A DNA stretch of 12,669 nt from Polyangiaceae bacterium. Its GTDB lineage: Bacteria; Myxococcota_A; Polyangia; Polyangiales; Polyangiaceae. The stretch lies in assembly GCA_025934595.1 (NCBI GenBank), contig JAICXU010000028.1:1-12669 (forward strand), read 5' to 3'. Below are positions 1 to 6,912 of this stretch, piece by piece. The position numbers were made by a program, and so were the translations under genes. Each line of letters opens with the position of its first letter. Position 1 is the stretch's first letter. Below the pieces are notes generated by a model. The model was given only the letters and a program-made list of their open reading frames with translations, had not been told where the DNA came from and did not search any database.

Positions 1-897
1 CATCAGTCGATCGGCGAACGCGCAGCAAGGCAGCTTTCCAACACCACCAAGACGCCGCCGCAGTGGCGCGGCGCCACTCCGCGATGGCTCGTCCAAATGA
101 TTCCGTGGGCGCCGGTCGAAGCAGGCGTCTATCGCGTGAATCAAGCGCTCGACGAAAAGTTCGACGTGAAATGCAGCCCCGCCCAAGGCGAGGAGCTTCC
201 CGTCGCGTTCAACGACTACGAGCCGAACCCGCGCGAGTACGTGCTCACGAACGTGACGACGACGATCCAAGTCGACACGCGCATCTCGGATCTTTTCCGA
301 AGCCCGTACGATCAAGTGAAAGAGCAGCTCGGGCTCGCGGTCGAAAAATTGAAGGAGCGACAAGAGAGCGAGGTCCTCCTCAACAAGACCTACGGCCTGC
401 TCCACAACGTCGATCCCGACATGCGCGTCAAAACGCGCAAGGGTCCGCCGACGCCCGACGATCTCGACGAGCTCATTGCGACGGTCTGGAAAGAGCCCGC
501 GTTTTTCTTGGCGAACCCGCGCGCGATCGCCGCGTTCGGTCGCGAGTGCACGCGCCGCGGTGTTCCGCCGGCAACCGTGAATTTGTTCGGCTCGCCGTTC
601 CTCACGTGGCGTGGCCTGCCGATCGTGCCGAGCGACAAGATCCCCGTGAACAAAGAGAACAAGACCGAAATTCTCTTGATGCGCACGGGCGAGCGAAAGC
701 GTGGCGTGGTCGGACTGTTTCAGCCGGGACTTCCGGGCGAGGTGAGCCCGAGCCTCACGGTGCGCATGATGGGCATCAATCAGAGGGGCGCAGCGATGTA
801 CCTCTTGTCGCTCTATTGCTCGGTGGCCGTGCTCACGCACGACGCGCTCGGCGCGCTCGAGAGCGTCGCGGTCGACCACTACCATGAGTACAAGTGA
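1..897 (+). CDS. Family 2A encapsulin shell protein (SrpI-type), 5' end cut by window
   Basis: This is the shell subunit of a protein nanocompartment with the HK97 phage-capsid fold. Frame 1 is open from base 1, giving 298 residues to the TGA at 895-897. An internal ATG at 97 is not the true start, because the codons before it already encode conserved family sequence (QLSNTTKTPP, then TPRWL, IPW, GVYRVN). Other marks are the stretch TTTIQVDTRISDLF near residue 85, a NLFGSPFLTWRGLP region near residue 193, and a C-terminal domain ending in the SLYCSVAVLTHDAL helix. The full protein is usually slightly over 300 residues, so only about 10-20 residues should be missing. No cyclic-nucleotide-binding insertion is present, which argues for family 2A rather than 2B. 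The next gene begins 14 nt before this stop, so the two should be translationally coupled. The family is known to pair with cysteine desulfurase cargo. Assignment is by motif recall and gene context, not by a database search. Confidence 0.92.
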   Translation, partial: HQSIGERAARQLSNTTKTPPQWRGATPRWLVQMIPWAPVEAGVYRVNQALDEKFDVKCSPAQGEELPVAFNDYEPNPREYVLTNVTTTIQVDTRISDLFRSPYDQVKEQLGLAVEKLKERQESEVLLNKTYGLLHNVDPDMRVKTRKGPPTPDDLDELIATVWKEPAFFLANPRAIAAFGRECTRRGVPPATVNLFGSPFLTWRGLPIVPSDKIPVNKENKTEILLMRTGERKRGVVGLFQPGLPGEVSPSLTVRMMGINQRGAAMYLLSLYCSVAVLTHDALGALESVAVDHYHEYK

Positions 898-2776
898 TCC
901 GAAGGGTCCGGCTTCAGCGGGCTCCTCGCCGTCGCTTCCCGAAGGCTACGCGCCGCTGACGACGCAGCTTCCGCGCGCGAACGAGACGCCGAATTTTCCG
1001 ACGGCAGCCGCGGCCTCGACGCCGGGGATCGCGCTCGCGGCGGCGCGCGTTCCGGGAGGTCCGTCGCTCCCGGATTTCGATCCGATGACGCTGACGCGCG
1101 TGATCTCGCAAATGGCGAACGAGATGTTCTCGGCGCCGATCCCGCCGGCGATGGGCGCGCCCGGTCCCCAAGACGTGAGCTCGCTCGCGCCGTCGGCCTC
1201 TGCGCCTTCGCCTCCCGCCGGCGCCGCAGGATCGACGGCGCCGATGATGACGTCACCGCCGGAGACGCCCGCGGCGATGCCGAACCCGTCACCGAACGTG
1301 CCCGGCGGATCGTCGCCGTTCGACGCGCCGCCGAATTTTTCTGCGATCGAATTTCCACCCGATCTTTTCGGCGGCTTCGATCCCTCGAAGGATTTGTCGT
1401 TGCCCGTCGCGCCGCCGATCGCGGAAATGCCGCAAATCCCCGCACAAAACGAGATCAAGAGCCCGGCCGCGGTGCCGCCGGCGCTGTCGCTGGAGTCGTT
1501 CGAGATCGTTCCGCACGACGACATCTCGATTCGAGGGCTCGGTCGCGAGCCGTTCGACGCGAACGTCATCAAACGCGAGTTTCCGATCTTGAGCGAGCCC
1601 GTGCACGGCAAGCGCCTCGTGTGGCTCGACAACGCCGCGACGACGCAGAAGCCGCAAGCCGTCATCGATCGTCTGAAGTTTTTCTACGAGCACGAGAACT
1701 CGAACATCCATCGCGCCGCGCACACGCTCGCGGCGAAGGCGACGGACGCGTACGAGTCGGCGCGCGAAAGCGTGCGTCGTTTCATCAAAGCGCCGCAGGC
1801 GAAAGACATCGTGTTCGTGCGCGGCACGACCGAAGGCATCAATCTCGTTGCGCAGAGTTGGGGCCGAAAGAACATCACCCAAGGCGACGAGATCGTCATC
1901 ACGTGGCTCGAGCATCACGCGAACATCGTTCCGTGGCAGATGCTCTGTCAGGAAAAAGGCGCCCGTCTTCGCGTCGCGCCCGTCGACGATCGCGGACAAG
2001 TGCTCCTCGACGAGTACGAAAAATTGCTGAACACGAAGACGCGTCTCGTCGCGTTCACGCAAGTGTCGAACGCGCTCGGAACGATCACGCCCGCGAAGGA
2101 AATGATCGACATGGCGCATCGTCACGGCGCCACGGTGCTCCTCGACGGCGCGCAGTCGGTCTCGCACATGCCCGTCGACGTGCAGGAGCTCGGCTGCGAT
2201 TTCTTCGTATTCTCCGGACATAAAGTGTTCGCGCCCACCGGCATCGGCGCCGTCTACGGCAAGAGCGACCTCCTCGAGCACATGCCGCCCTGGCAAGGCG
2301 GCGGAAACATGATCCAAGACGTGACGTTCGAGCGCACGACGTATCAAGGACCGCCGTTCCGTTTCGAAGCGGGCACCGGCAACATCGCCGACGCGGTCGG
2401 TCTCGGCGCCGCGCTCGATTGGCTCTCGAAAGTGGGCGTCGAGCGCGTCGAACGGTACGAGCACGAGCTGCTCGAATACGCGACGAAAGAGCTGAGGGCC
2501 GTCGACGGCCTCACGATGATCGGCACCGCGCCGAACAAGGCCGGCGTCCTCTCGTTCATTCTCGCCGGTCAGAAAACGGAAGAAGTCGGCGGCATGCTCG
2601 ATCAAGAAGGCATCGCGGTGCGATCCGGACATCACTGCGCGCAGCCGATTTTGCGCCGTTTCGGGCTCGAAGCGACGGTGCGTGCCTCGCTCGCGCCGTA
2701 CAACACGATGGGCGACATCGACGCTCTCGTGGCCGCGCTGCATCGCCTGCAATCAGGGCGCAGCGGCATGCGCTGA
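884..2776 (+). CDS. Cysteine desulfurase (SufS/group II) with N-terminal encapsulin-loading extension
   Basis: This PLP enzyme removes sulfur from L-cysteine to give alanine and an enzyme persulfide. It has 630 residues, whereas ordinary SufS has about 405. The catalytic domain starts near residue 224, with LDNAATTQKP at 248-257, the EHHAN PLP-stacking segment at 343-347, Asp421 (DGAQS), PLP lysine Lys447 (SGHK) and persulfide Cys585 (SGHHCAQP). Residues 1 to about 222 are Pro/Ala/Ser/Gly-rich, contain no cysteine and look disordered. They hold a few conserved-looking islands: a predicted short helix at 66-84 (MTLTRVISQMANEMF), 151-172, and 201-220. In characterised family 2A encapsulins, such an N-terminal extension on the desulfurase directs it into the shell. 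The ATG at 884 overlaps the encapsulin stop and has no strong Shine-Dalgarno, which fits translational coupling. Catalytic assignment is firm; the loading role is inferred from the adjacent shell gene and the extension. Confidence 0.95.
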   Translation: MSTSDPKGPASAGSSPSLPEGYAPLTTQLPRANETPNFPTAAAASTPGIALAAARVPGGPSLPDFDPMTLTRVISQMANEMFSAPIPPAMGAPGPQDVSSLAPSASAPSPPAGAAGSTAPMMTSPPETPAAMPNPSPNVPGGSSPFDAPPNFSAIEFPPDLFGGFDPSKDLSLPVAPPIAEMPQIPAQNEIKSPAAVPPALSLESFEIVPHDDISIRGLGREPFDANVIKREFPILSEPVHGKRLVWLDNAATTQKPQAVIDRLKFFYEHENSNIHRAAHTLAAKATDAYESARESVRRFIKAPQAKDIVFVRGTTEGINLVAQSWGRKNITQGDEIVITWLEHHANIVPWQMLCQEKGARLRVAPVDDRGQVLLDEYEKLLNTKTRLVAFTQVSNALGTITPAKEMIDMAHRHGATVLLDGAQSVSHMPVDVQELGCDFFVFSGHKVFAPTGIGAVYGKSDLLEHMPPWQGGGNMIQDVTFERTTYQGPPFRFEAGTGNIADAVGLGAALDWLSKVGVERVERYEHELLEYATKELRAVDGLTMIGTAPNKAGVLSFILAGQKTEEVGGMLDQEGIAVRSGHHCAQPILRRFGLEATVRASLAPYNTMGDIDALVAALHRLQSGRSGMR

Positions 2777-2797
2777 AGAAGAGCGAACGCGCCGTCG

Positions 2798-2806
2798 TGA
2801 TATAAA
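2798..2806 (+). promoter_or_regulatory. Candidate extended -10 element before the rhodanese-XRE-cupin gene
   Basis: TG at 2798-2799, one spacer base, then TATAAA at 2801-2806, six bases before the ATG at 2813. Transcription would start at or next to the start codon, giving a leaderless mRNA. The AAAGGAG at 2804-2810 overlaps it but lies only 2 nt from the ATG, too close for a typical Shine-Dalgarno. No -35 hexamer is seen at 16-18 nt upstream. If active, this gives the regulator its own promoter besides read-through from the encapsulin operon. Confidence 0.4.
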
Positions 2807-2812
2807 GGAGAG

Positions 2813-3721
2813 ATGGTTCGATCGATCGCGGCGCGCGAGGCGCAAAAGGTGATCGCGAACGGCGACGTCGACGTCGTGGACGTGCGCGAGCCGCACGAGT
2901 GGGCCACCGGTCACATTCCCGGCGCGCGTCTCGTTCCGCTCGCACGATTGCGCGACGATCCCGACGCGGCGAAGCTCGGATCGAAAGTTCTCTTCGTGTG
3001 CGAGCAAGGCGGTCGGAGCATGAAAGCGGCGGAGATCGCCGAGGCGCGCGGCGTGAAAGAGATCTTCAGCTTGAACGGCGGCACTTCCGGGTGGCGTGAT
3101 GCGGGTCTGCCGATCGAGACGCCCGAAACTCCGCCCGCCGAAGAAGGCGCGAATCCGGAGCTCGACGCCGTCGTCGCCGCGAATCTCAAAGAGCTGAGAA
3201 CCAAACGCGGGCTCACGCTCGATCAGCTCGCGGGCCTCAGCGGAGTCGGCCGACAAACGCTCGGACAGCTCGAGCTCGCGCGCCCGGTCTCGAGCGTCGG
3301 AACGCTTTGGAAAATCGCAGTGGCGCTCGAGGTTCCGTTCTCCGCGCTGCTCGCGCGTCCCGGTACGAATCAAACGCGCGTGTTTCGCGCCGCATCGGCG
3401 AAACGCATCGCCGACGCCGACGGCCGCTTCTCCTCGCGCGCGCTTTTTTCTCCGGACGACAAAAACACGTTCGAGCTCTACGAGCTCTTTTTGGCGCCGC
3501 ACGGTCGCGAAGATGCCGAGCCACACGCACCTGGCACGCGCGAAAATCTCGTCGTCACGCACGGAAGGCTCGTGCTCGAAATCGGCAAAGAGCGCTACGA
3601 GCTCGCGCGCGGCGACGCCATCGCGTTCACGGCCGACGTTCCGCACGCGTACGTGAATCCGGCGAGCGAAGAGTGCTGGATGAATCTCGTGATGACGTAT
3701 CCCGGCTATTCCAGCGCCTGA
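2813..3721 (+). CDS. Rhodanese-XRE (HTH)-cupin fusion regulator
   Basis: 302 residues in three domains. Residues 1-100 form a single rhodanese domain: DVREPHEWATGHIPGA at 23-38 and the active loop CEQGGRS at 63-69 with persulfide-forming Cys63. Residues about 117-183 form an XRE/Cro-type helix-turn-helix (LRTKRGLTLDQLA, then a recognition-helix region VGRQTLGQLE). Residues about 220-297 are a cupin beta-barrel (HAPGTRENLVVTHGRL, YELARGDAIAF, DVPHAYVNP), the usual effector-binding module of XRE-cupin regulators. It follows the desulfurase stop by 36 nt on the same strand, so it probably belongs to the encapsulin operon, perhaps with an extra internal promoter. Inference: it accepts sulfane sulfur or senses a sulfur metabolite and regulates sulfur genes, possibly including this operon. 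XRE-cupin proteins are known as regulators; the rhodanese fusion makes a direct persulfide-sensing role plausible but unproven. Confidence 0.93.
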   Translation: MVRSIAAREAQKVIANGDVDVVDVREPHEWATGHIPGARLVPLARLRDDPDAAKLGSKVLFVCEQGGRSMKAAEIAEARGVKEIFSLNGGTSGWRDAGLPIETPETPPAEEGANPELDAVVAANLKELRTKRGLTLDQLAGLSGVGRQTLGQLELARPVSSVGTLWKIAVALEVPFSALLARPGTNQTRVFRAASAKRIADADGRFSSRALFSPDDKNTFELYELFLAPHGREDAEPHAPGTRENLVVTHGRLVLEIGKERYELARGDAIAFTADVPHAYVNPASEECWMNLVMTYPGYSSA

Positions 3722-3746
3722 AACGAGATCCGACTTCGCTCCTTTT

Positions 3747-3776
3747 TTGACGTGGTGAAATCCGGATCGATACGAT
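3747..3776 (+). promoter_or_regulatory. Sigma70-type promoter of the PilZ gene
   Basis: TTGACG at 3747-3752 (5 of 6 consensus -35 bases), an 18-nt spacer, and TACGAT at 3771-3776 (4 of 6 consensus -10 bases). The predicted start is near 3783, leaving a leader of about 19 nt that contains the GGAGG at 3789-3793 and the ATG at 3802. The spacing all the way to the gene is coherent. A T6 run at 3743-3748 overlaps the -35, but no strong hairpin precedes it, so I do not call a terminator. Confidence 0.55.
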
Positions 3777-3801
3777 CGTGACCCTACCGGAGGTCTCTTC
3801 G

Positions 3802-4179
3802 ATGAGCGCGATTTTAGCCCGTAAAGTGCATCGACGTGCGTTTCGACGCGGCGTTCTCGTGAGCTGCGAGGTCGTTCGCGAGCACGATTTTCAGCGCGTC
3901 GCGCGCGTCGGAATCGATCTCTCGACGGAGGGCATGCTCGTGAAAGCCGACGCGAGAGTCCTCACCGGCGAAGATCTCTTCGTCGCGTTCCGAGCTCCGT
4001 ATGGTCGCTGGTTCGACGTGCGCGCCACCGTCGCACGCGTAATCCACGGTCGGCGCCCCGGCGATGTCGGTCCGTGTCTCGGCCTCGAATTCCACGATCA
4101 CGACGACGATTGGCGGAGCCAGCTCTTCGAGCATCTTCGCGGGTGGCCTGGCCGTCCGCCTTCGCGCGTCGCCGCGTAG
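3802..4179 (+). CDS. PilZ-domain protein (predicted c-di-GMP receptor)
   Basis: 125 residues, cytoplasmic, a single PilZ beta-barrel. The c-di-GMP-binding signatures are both present: an RxxxR arginine motif in RRAFRR (residues 11-16) and DLSTEG (39-44), matching (D/N)xSxxG. A terminal CLGLEF strand (93-98) follows the usual PilZ pattern. The ATG at 3802 is chosen because GGAGG lies 8 nt upstream; the in-frame GTG at 3778 lies upstream of that site and would fall outside the predicted transcript. The gene has its own promoter and is followed 35 nt later by an unrelated enzyme that appears to have a separate start element, so it is probably monocistronic or loosely linked. A lone PilZ domain usually acts as an adaptor in motility, polysaccharide or development signalling; the partner cannot be read from this window. 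Confidence 0.88.
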   Translation: MSAILARKVHRRAFRRGVLVSCEVVREHDFQRVARVGIDLSTEGMLVKADARVLTGEDLFVAFRAPYGRWFDVRATVARVIHGRRPGDVGPCLGLEFHDHDDDWRSQLFEHLRGWPGRPPSRVAA

Positions 4180-4198
4180 TCTCTCGAGCTTGCTCGCG

Positions 4199-4207
4199 TG
4201 GTAGCGT
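4199..4207 (+). promoter_or_regulatory. Candidate extended -10 (TGGTAGCGT) for a leaderless isomerase mRNA
   Basis: TG at 4199-4200 and TAGCGT at 4202-4207, seven bases before the ATG at 4215. The gene has no Shine-Dalgarno. Almost the same string, CGTGGTAGC followed by T or GT, sits at 9767-9777 before the GST gene with the same offset to its ATG. The shared placement is the main evidence. No -35 match is seen. Confidence 0.4.
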
Positions 4208-4214
4208 TCCTTGT

Positions 4215-5444
4215 ATGAGCGCGCCGCGGACGATCGATTTTTATTTCGACTACTCGTGCCCCTACGCCTATCTCGGCTTCACGCAGCTGGCGCGCATCGC
4301 GAAGCTCACGACCGCGAAGATCACGCTGAAGCCGATGCTGCTCGGCGGCGTCTTTCGCGCAAACGAGACGCCGCAAAAATTGTTCGCGACGCTCGCGCCC
4401 GCGAAGGCGCGTCACAACGGCGAGGACATGGATCGCTGGGCGCGCCTCTTCGACGTGCCGCTCACGATGCCGAACGCACATCCGTTTCGAACCGTCGAAG
4501 CGCTGCGCGCGACGATCGCGACGGGCGTCGATCCGAAAGTCGTCGAAGGATTTTATCGCGCTTATTGGGTCGAAAATCGTCCGCCGAGCGACGAAGCCAC
4601 GCTGCGTGAAGTGCTGGAAAAAGCGGGGCACGATGCGAATGCGATTTTGGATCGCATCAAAGGCGAAGAGCTGAAATCCGATCTCTTCAAGCGAACCGGT
4701 GAAGCGATCGCGCACGGCATTTTCGGCGCGCCCGGCTACGTCGTCGACGGCGAGCGTCTCTATTGGGGACAAGATCGCATGCACATGGCGCTGGGGCTGC
4801 GCGCGGAGGACGTCTATCCTCGTCGGCGCATCACCTCGCGATCGGAAAATTCGGAAATGCACACGCTCGACTTCTTCTGGGATTTCTCTTCGCCGTTCGC
4901 CTATCTCGGAAACACGCAGGCCGAAGCCGTGGCGGAGCGAACGGGCGCCAAGCTCGTGTCACGCCCGATGCTGCTCGGCGGTCTCTTCAAAGCGATCGGA
5001 CAAGTCGACGTTCCGCTCGCGACATGGAGCGACGCGAAGCGAAATTACTACCTGCAAGACATCGTGCGCTGGGCCGAGTACTGGGGCGTGCCGTTCAAGT
5101 GGCCGTCGCGATTTCCGATGAGCAGCATCAAGGCCTTGCGCGCGTATCTCGCGCTGCCGGAAAATCGGCGGCTCGATTTTCGTCGCAAAGTCTTCGCGGC
5201 ATATTGGGGCGAGGATCGCGACATCGCCGACGATGCCGTGCTCGCCGGGATCATCGGGGCGGATGCCGCCGACGTGCTCGCGAAGACGCAAGACCCCTCC
5301 GTGAAACAAGAGCTCATCGCCGCCACGAAATTCGCGGAGCAAAAAGGCGTGTTCGGCGCGCCGACGTGGATCGTCGACGACCGCGATCTTTTTTGGGGCC
5401 AAGATCGGGTGCTGCTCGTCGAGCGCGCGCTCGCGAAAGAGTGA
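4215..5444 (+). CDS. Tandem HCCA isomerase / kappa-GST (DsbA-like thioredoxin fold) fusion
   Basis: 409 residues made of two homologous thioredoxin-fold domains of about 200 residues each. 2-hydroxychromene-2-carboxylate isomerases are normally single-domain proteins of about 200 residues and use glutathione. Domain 1: DYSCPYAYLG at 12-21, PMLLGGVF at 40-47, cis-Pro loop GIFGAP at 168-173, then YWGQDR. Domain 2: DFSSPFAYLG at 223-232, PMLLGGLF at 251-258, GVFGAP at 378-383, then FWGQDR. The residue before the conserved Pro, which activates the GSH thiol in this family, is Cys15 in domain 1 and Ser226 in domain 2, so the halves may differ chemically. The linker near 201-214 is short, polar and in frame without a stop. 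ATG 4215 is preferred over an upstream in-frame ATG at 4074, which would overlap the PilZ gene. The substrate is unknown; a role in aromatic degradation is not supported by the neighbours. Confidence 0.88.
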   Translation: MSAPRTIDFYFDYSCPYAYLGFTQLARIAKLTTAKITLKPMLLGGVFRANETPQKLFATLAPAKARHNGEDMDRWARLFDVPLTMPNAHPFRTVEALRATIATGVDPKVVEGFYRAYWVENRPPSDEATLREVLEKAGHDANAILDRIKGEELKSDLFKRTGEAIAHGIFGAPGYVVDGERLYWGQDRMHMALGLRAEDVYPRRRITSRSENSEMHTLDFFWDFSSPFAYLGNTQAEAVAERTGAKLVSRPMLLGGLFKAIGQVDVPLATWSDAKRNYYLQDIVRWAEYWGVPFKWPSRFPMSSIKALRAYLALPENRRLDFRRKVFAAYWGEDRDIADDAVLAGIIGADAADVLAKTQDPSVKQELIAATKFAEQKGVFGAPTWIVDDRDLFWGQDRVLLVERALAKE

Positions 5445-5553
5445 GCGGCGTTCCGTTCGGGCCCGTCGACTGGATCCCCGCGCATCCACGTGAGCCTCTT
5501 GCCGACCAGGGTGTAGGCCCGAAACCCCTAGAAAATCCCTGCAAAACGAGGCA

Positions 5554-5578
5554 GCCGCGAATACGGCGGCCGATTTTT
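5554..5578 (+). terminator. Weak rho-independent terminator candidate
   Basis: GCCGC (5554-5558), a 7-nt loop, GCGGC (5566-5570), then a T5 run at 5574-5578. It lies 109 nt after the isomerase stop and 68 nt before the peptidase start, in a 201-nt gap that contains no gene. The stem is short, so it may not be functional. Confidence 0.35.
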
Positions 5579-5645
5579 CCCGAGGCACGAACACTGCTCA
5601 TGCCGGGGCACGCGATCTCCGCGCTCTTAGAGGTGCCCGAGCCCC

Positions 5646-6878
5646 ATGAAGACGACGTCGCTCCTGTCTCTCACGATTCTCGCATCGCTCACGACGCTCG
5701 CCGGTTGCTCGGTGGGAAGCGACACGAGCGATTCGTCCGATCAAAAGGTCGTCCAGATCCCGGAGTCGCCGGTGAAAAATCAGGCGATCGGAAACTGCTG
5801 GCTCTACGCCACCGGTAGCTGGGTCGAGTCGATGCACAAGGCCGCGACCGGGGAGGTCGTGAGCACGAGCGAGTCGTACTGGAGCTACTGGGATTGGTTC
5901 AACACGATCACGAGCGGAGGCGTCTCCGGATCGACGCTGCCGACGGGCGGATTTTTTCCGCGCGCGGCGTGGTTGATCCAAAGCTACGGCTACATGTACC
6001 AGGCCGACTTCATCCCGGCCGACTCGCTCGGTGACACGCAGAATTCGCAAGACACCGCTCTCACCGCAATCCAAGCGTCGCTCGCGACCGGTGCGCTCGC
6101 CACGCCGGAGTCTCGCCAGAACGCGACGCTCGTGCGCGCGGAGCTCGACAAAGCGTGGGGTCTCTCGACCGACGTCGCTGCCGATCTCACCGCGACGTTC
6201 GGTGCCGACGGCTCGAAAGCATTCGGCGGAACGAACGCGGCCACGCTCGCCTCGGGCACGCACGTGCATCGAGCGTCGGATCTCGCGACCGGATCGATCG
6301 CGAATGCGGACGGCACGACGTCGAAGATGACGCTCGCGGATTTCGTCGGCACCGGTGACTCGTACTCGCGCTCCGGTCCTTACGTGTGGCAAGAGGTGAC
6401 GTACCCCGATGACGCCGCGTCACGCCGGCAGGCGCAAATTCGCGCACAAAAAGCGCTCAATTCCGGCTGGACGGTTCTCATGAGCTGGTACGTCGATTTC
6501 AACGCGCTCGACGGACAAGGACACTTCAACGCGCCGCCCGCGAAGCCCGGTCGTCAAGGCGGGCACATGACGGTGCTCGAGGATTATCAAATCACCGACG
6601 TGCCGGGCTTCGGCACGCTGCCCGCGGGCGAGCTCGCGACGCCCGCCGAGCTCACGGCATCGCTCGACCCGAGCGCGAAGATCGAATTTTTGCGAACGAA
6701 AAATTCCTGGGGCAACTACGAGTCGCTCGCATCGATGCCGGGTTACTTCGACATCTACGAGGCGTACTTCGACGGTCCGATGCAAGAATGCCAAGTCGAC
6801 GGCGACGACAATCCGATCGACGGCACGTGCACGCCGCAGACGCCGCTCGGCGAGTTCGTCGTCCCGCCCGGCTTCTGA
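5646..6878 (+). CDS. Lipoprotein papain-like (C1 family) cysteine peptidase
   Basis: 410 residues. The N-terminus is a lipoprotein signal (Met-Lys-Thr-Thr, hydrophobic core, LAGC lipobox with Cys21), so the mature enzyme should be membrane-anchored outside the cytoplasm. Catalytic landmarks of clan CA papain-like peptidases are present: Gln46 (oxyanion hole) and Cys51 in NQAIGNCWLYA, His307 in GGHMTVLEDY, and Asn353 in RTKNSWG. The GNCWLYA form is closer to the bleomycin-hydrolase branch (C1B) than to classical papain. Only about 22 residues separate lipid Cys21 from the catalytic core, so there is no room for an inhibitory propeptide. The Cys51-His307 distance (256 residues; about 134 in papain) implies a large insertion, roughly residues 85-245. 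A weak AGAGG (5629-5633) lies 12 nt before the ATG. Peptidase assignment is firm; the substrate is unknown. Confidence 0.88.
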   Translation: MKTTSLLSLTILASLTTLAGCSVGSDTSDSSDQKVVQIPESPVKNQAIGNCWLYATGSWVESMHKAATGEVVSTSESYWSYWDWFNTITSGGVSGSTLPTGGFFPRAAWLIQSYGYMYQADFIPADSLGDTQNSQDTALTAIQASLATGALATPESRQNATLVRAELDKAWGLSTDVAADLTATFGADGSKAFGGTNAATLASGTHVHRASDLATGSIANADGTTSKMTLADFVGTGDSYSRSGPYVWQEVTYPDDAASRRQAQIRAQKALNSGWTVLMSWYVDFNALDGQGHFNAPPAKPGRQGGHMTVLEDYQITDVPGFGTLPAGELATPAELTASLDPSAKIEFLRTKNSWGNYESLASMPGYFDIYEAYFDGPMQECQVDGDDNPIDGTCTPQTPLGEFVVPPGF

Positions 6879-6912
6879 CCACGTCGCCCTGCGTCCAGCT
6901 TCGTTCTGACGA

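Noticed and set aside
63..887. 274-codon + strand frame overlapping the encapsulin gene
   Set aside because: Arg-rich composition and no motif; the frame starting at base 1 encodes conserved encapsulin sequence.
1289..2752. 487-codon open frame on the - strand opposite the desulfurase
   Set aside because: Arg/His/Asp-rich product without any family motif, fully antisense to a gene with clear catalytic residues; typical of GC-rich antisense frames.
2753..3646. 297-codon open frame on the - strand opposite the rhodanese-XRE-cupin gene
   Set aside because: Low-complexity Arg-rich product; the + strand protein has three recognisable domains, so this is a shadow.
3743..3748. T6 run after the rhodanese-XRE-cupin gene as a terminator
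   Set aside because: No stable hairpin directly precedes it, and it overlaps a better-supported -35 box.
4830..4860. Possible break between the two isomerase halves, with an internal ATG at 4858
   Set aside because: The frame is continuous through the linker, and no stop or Shine-Dalgarno separates the halves; kept as one fused gene.
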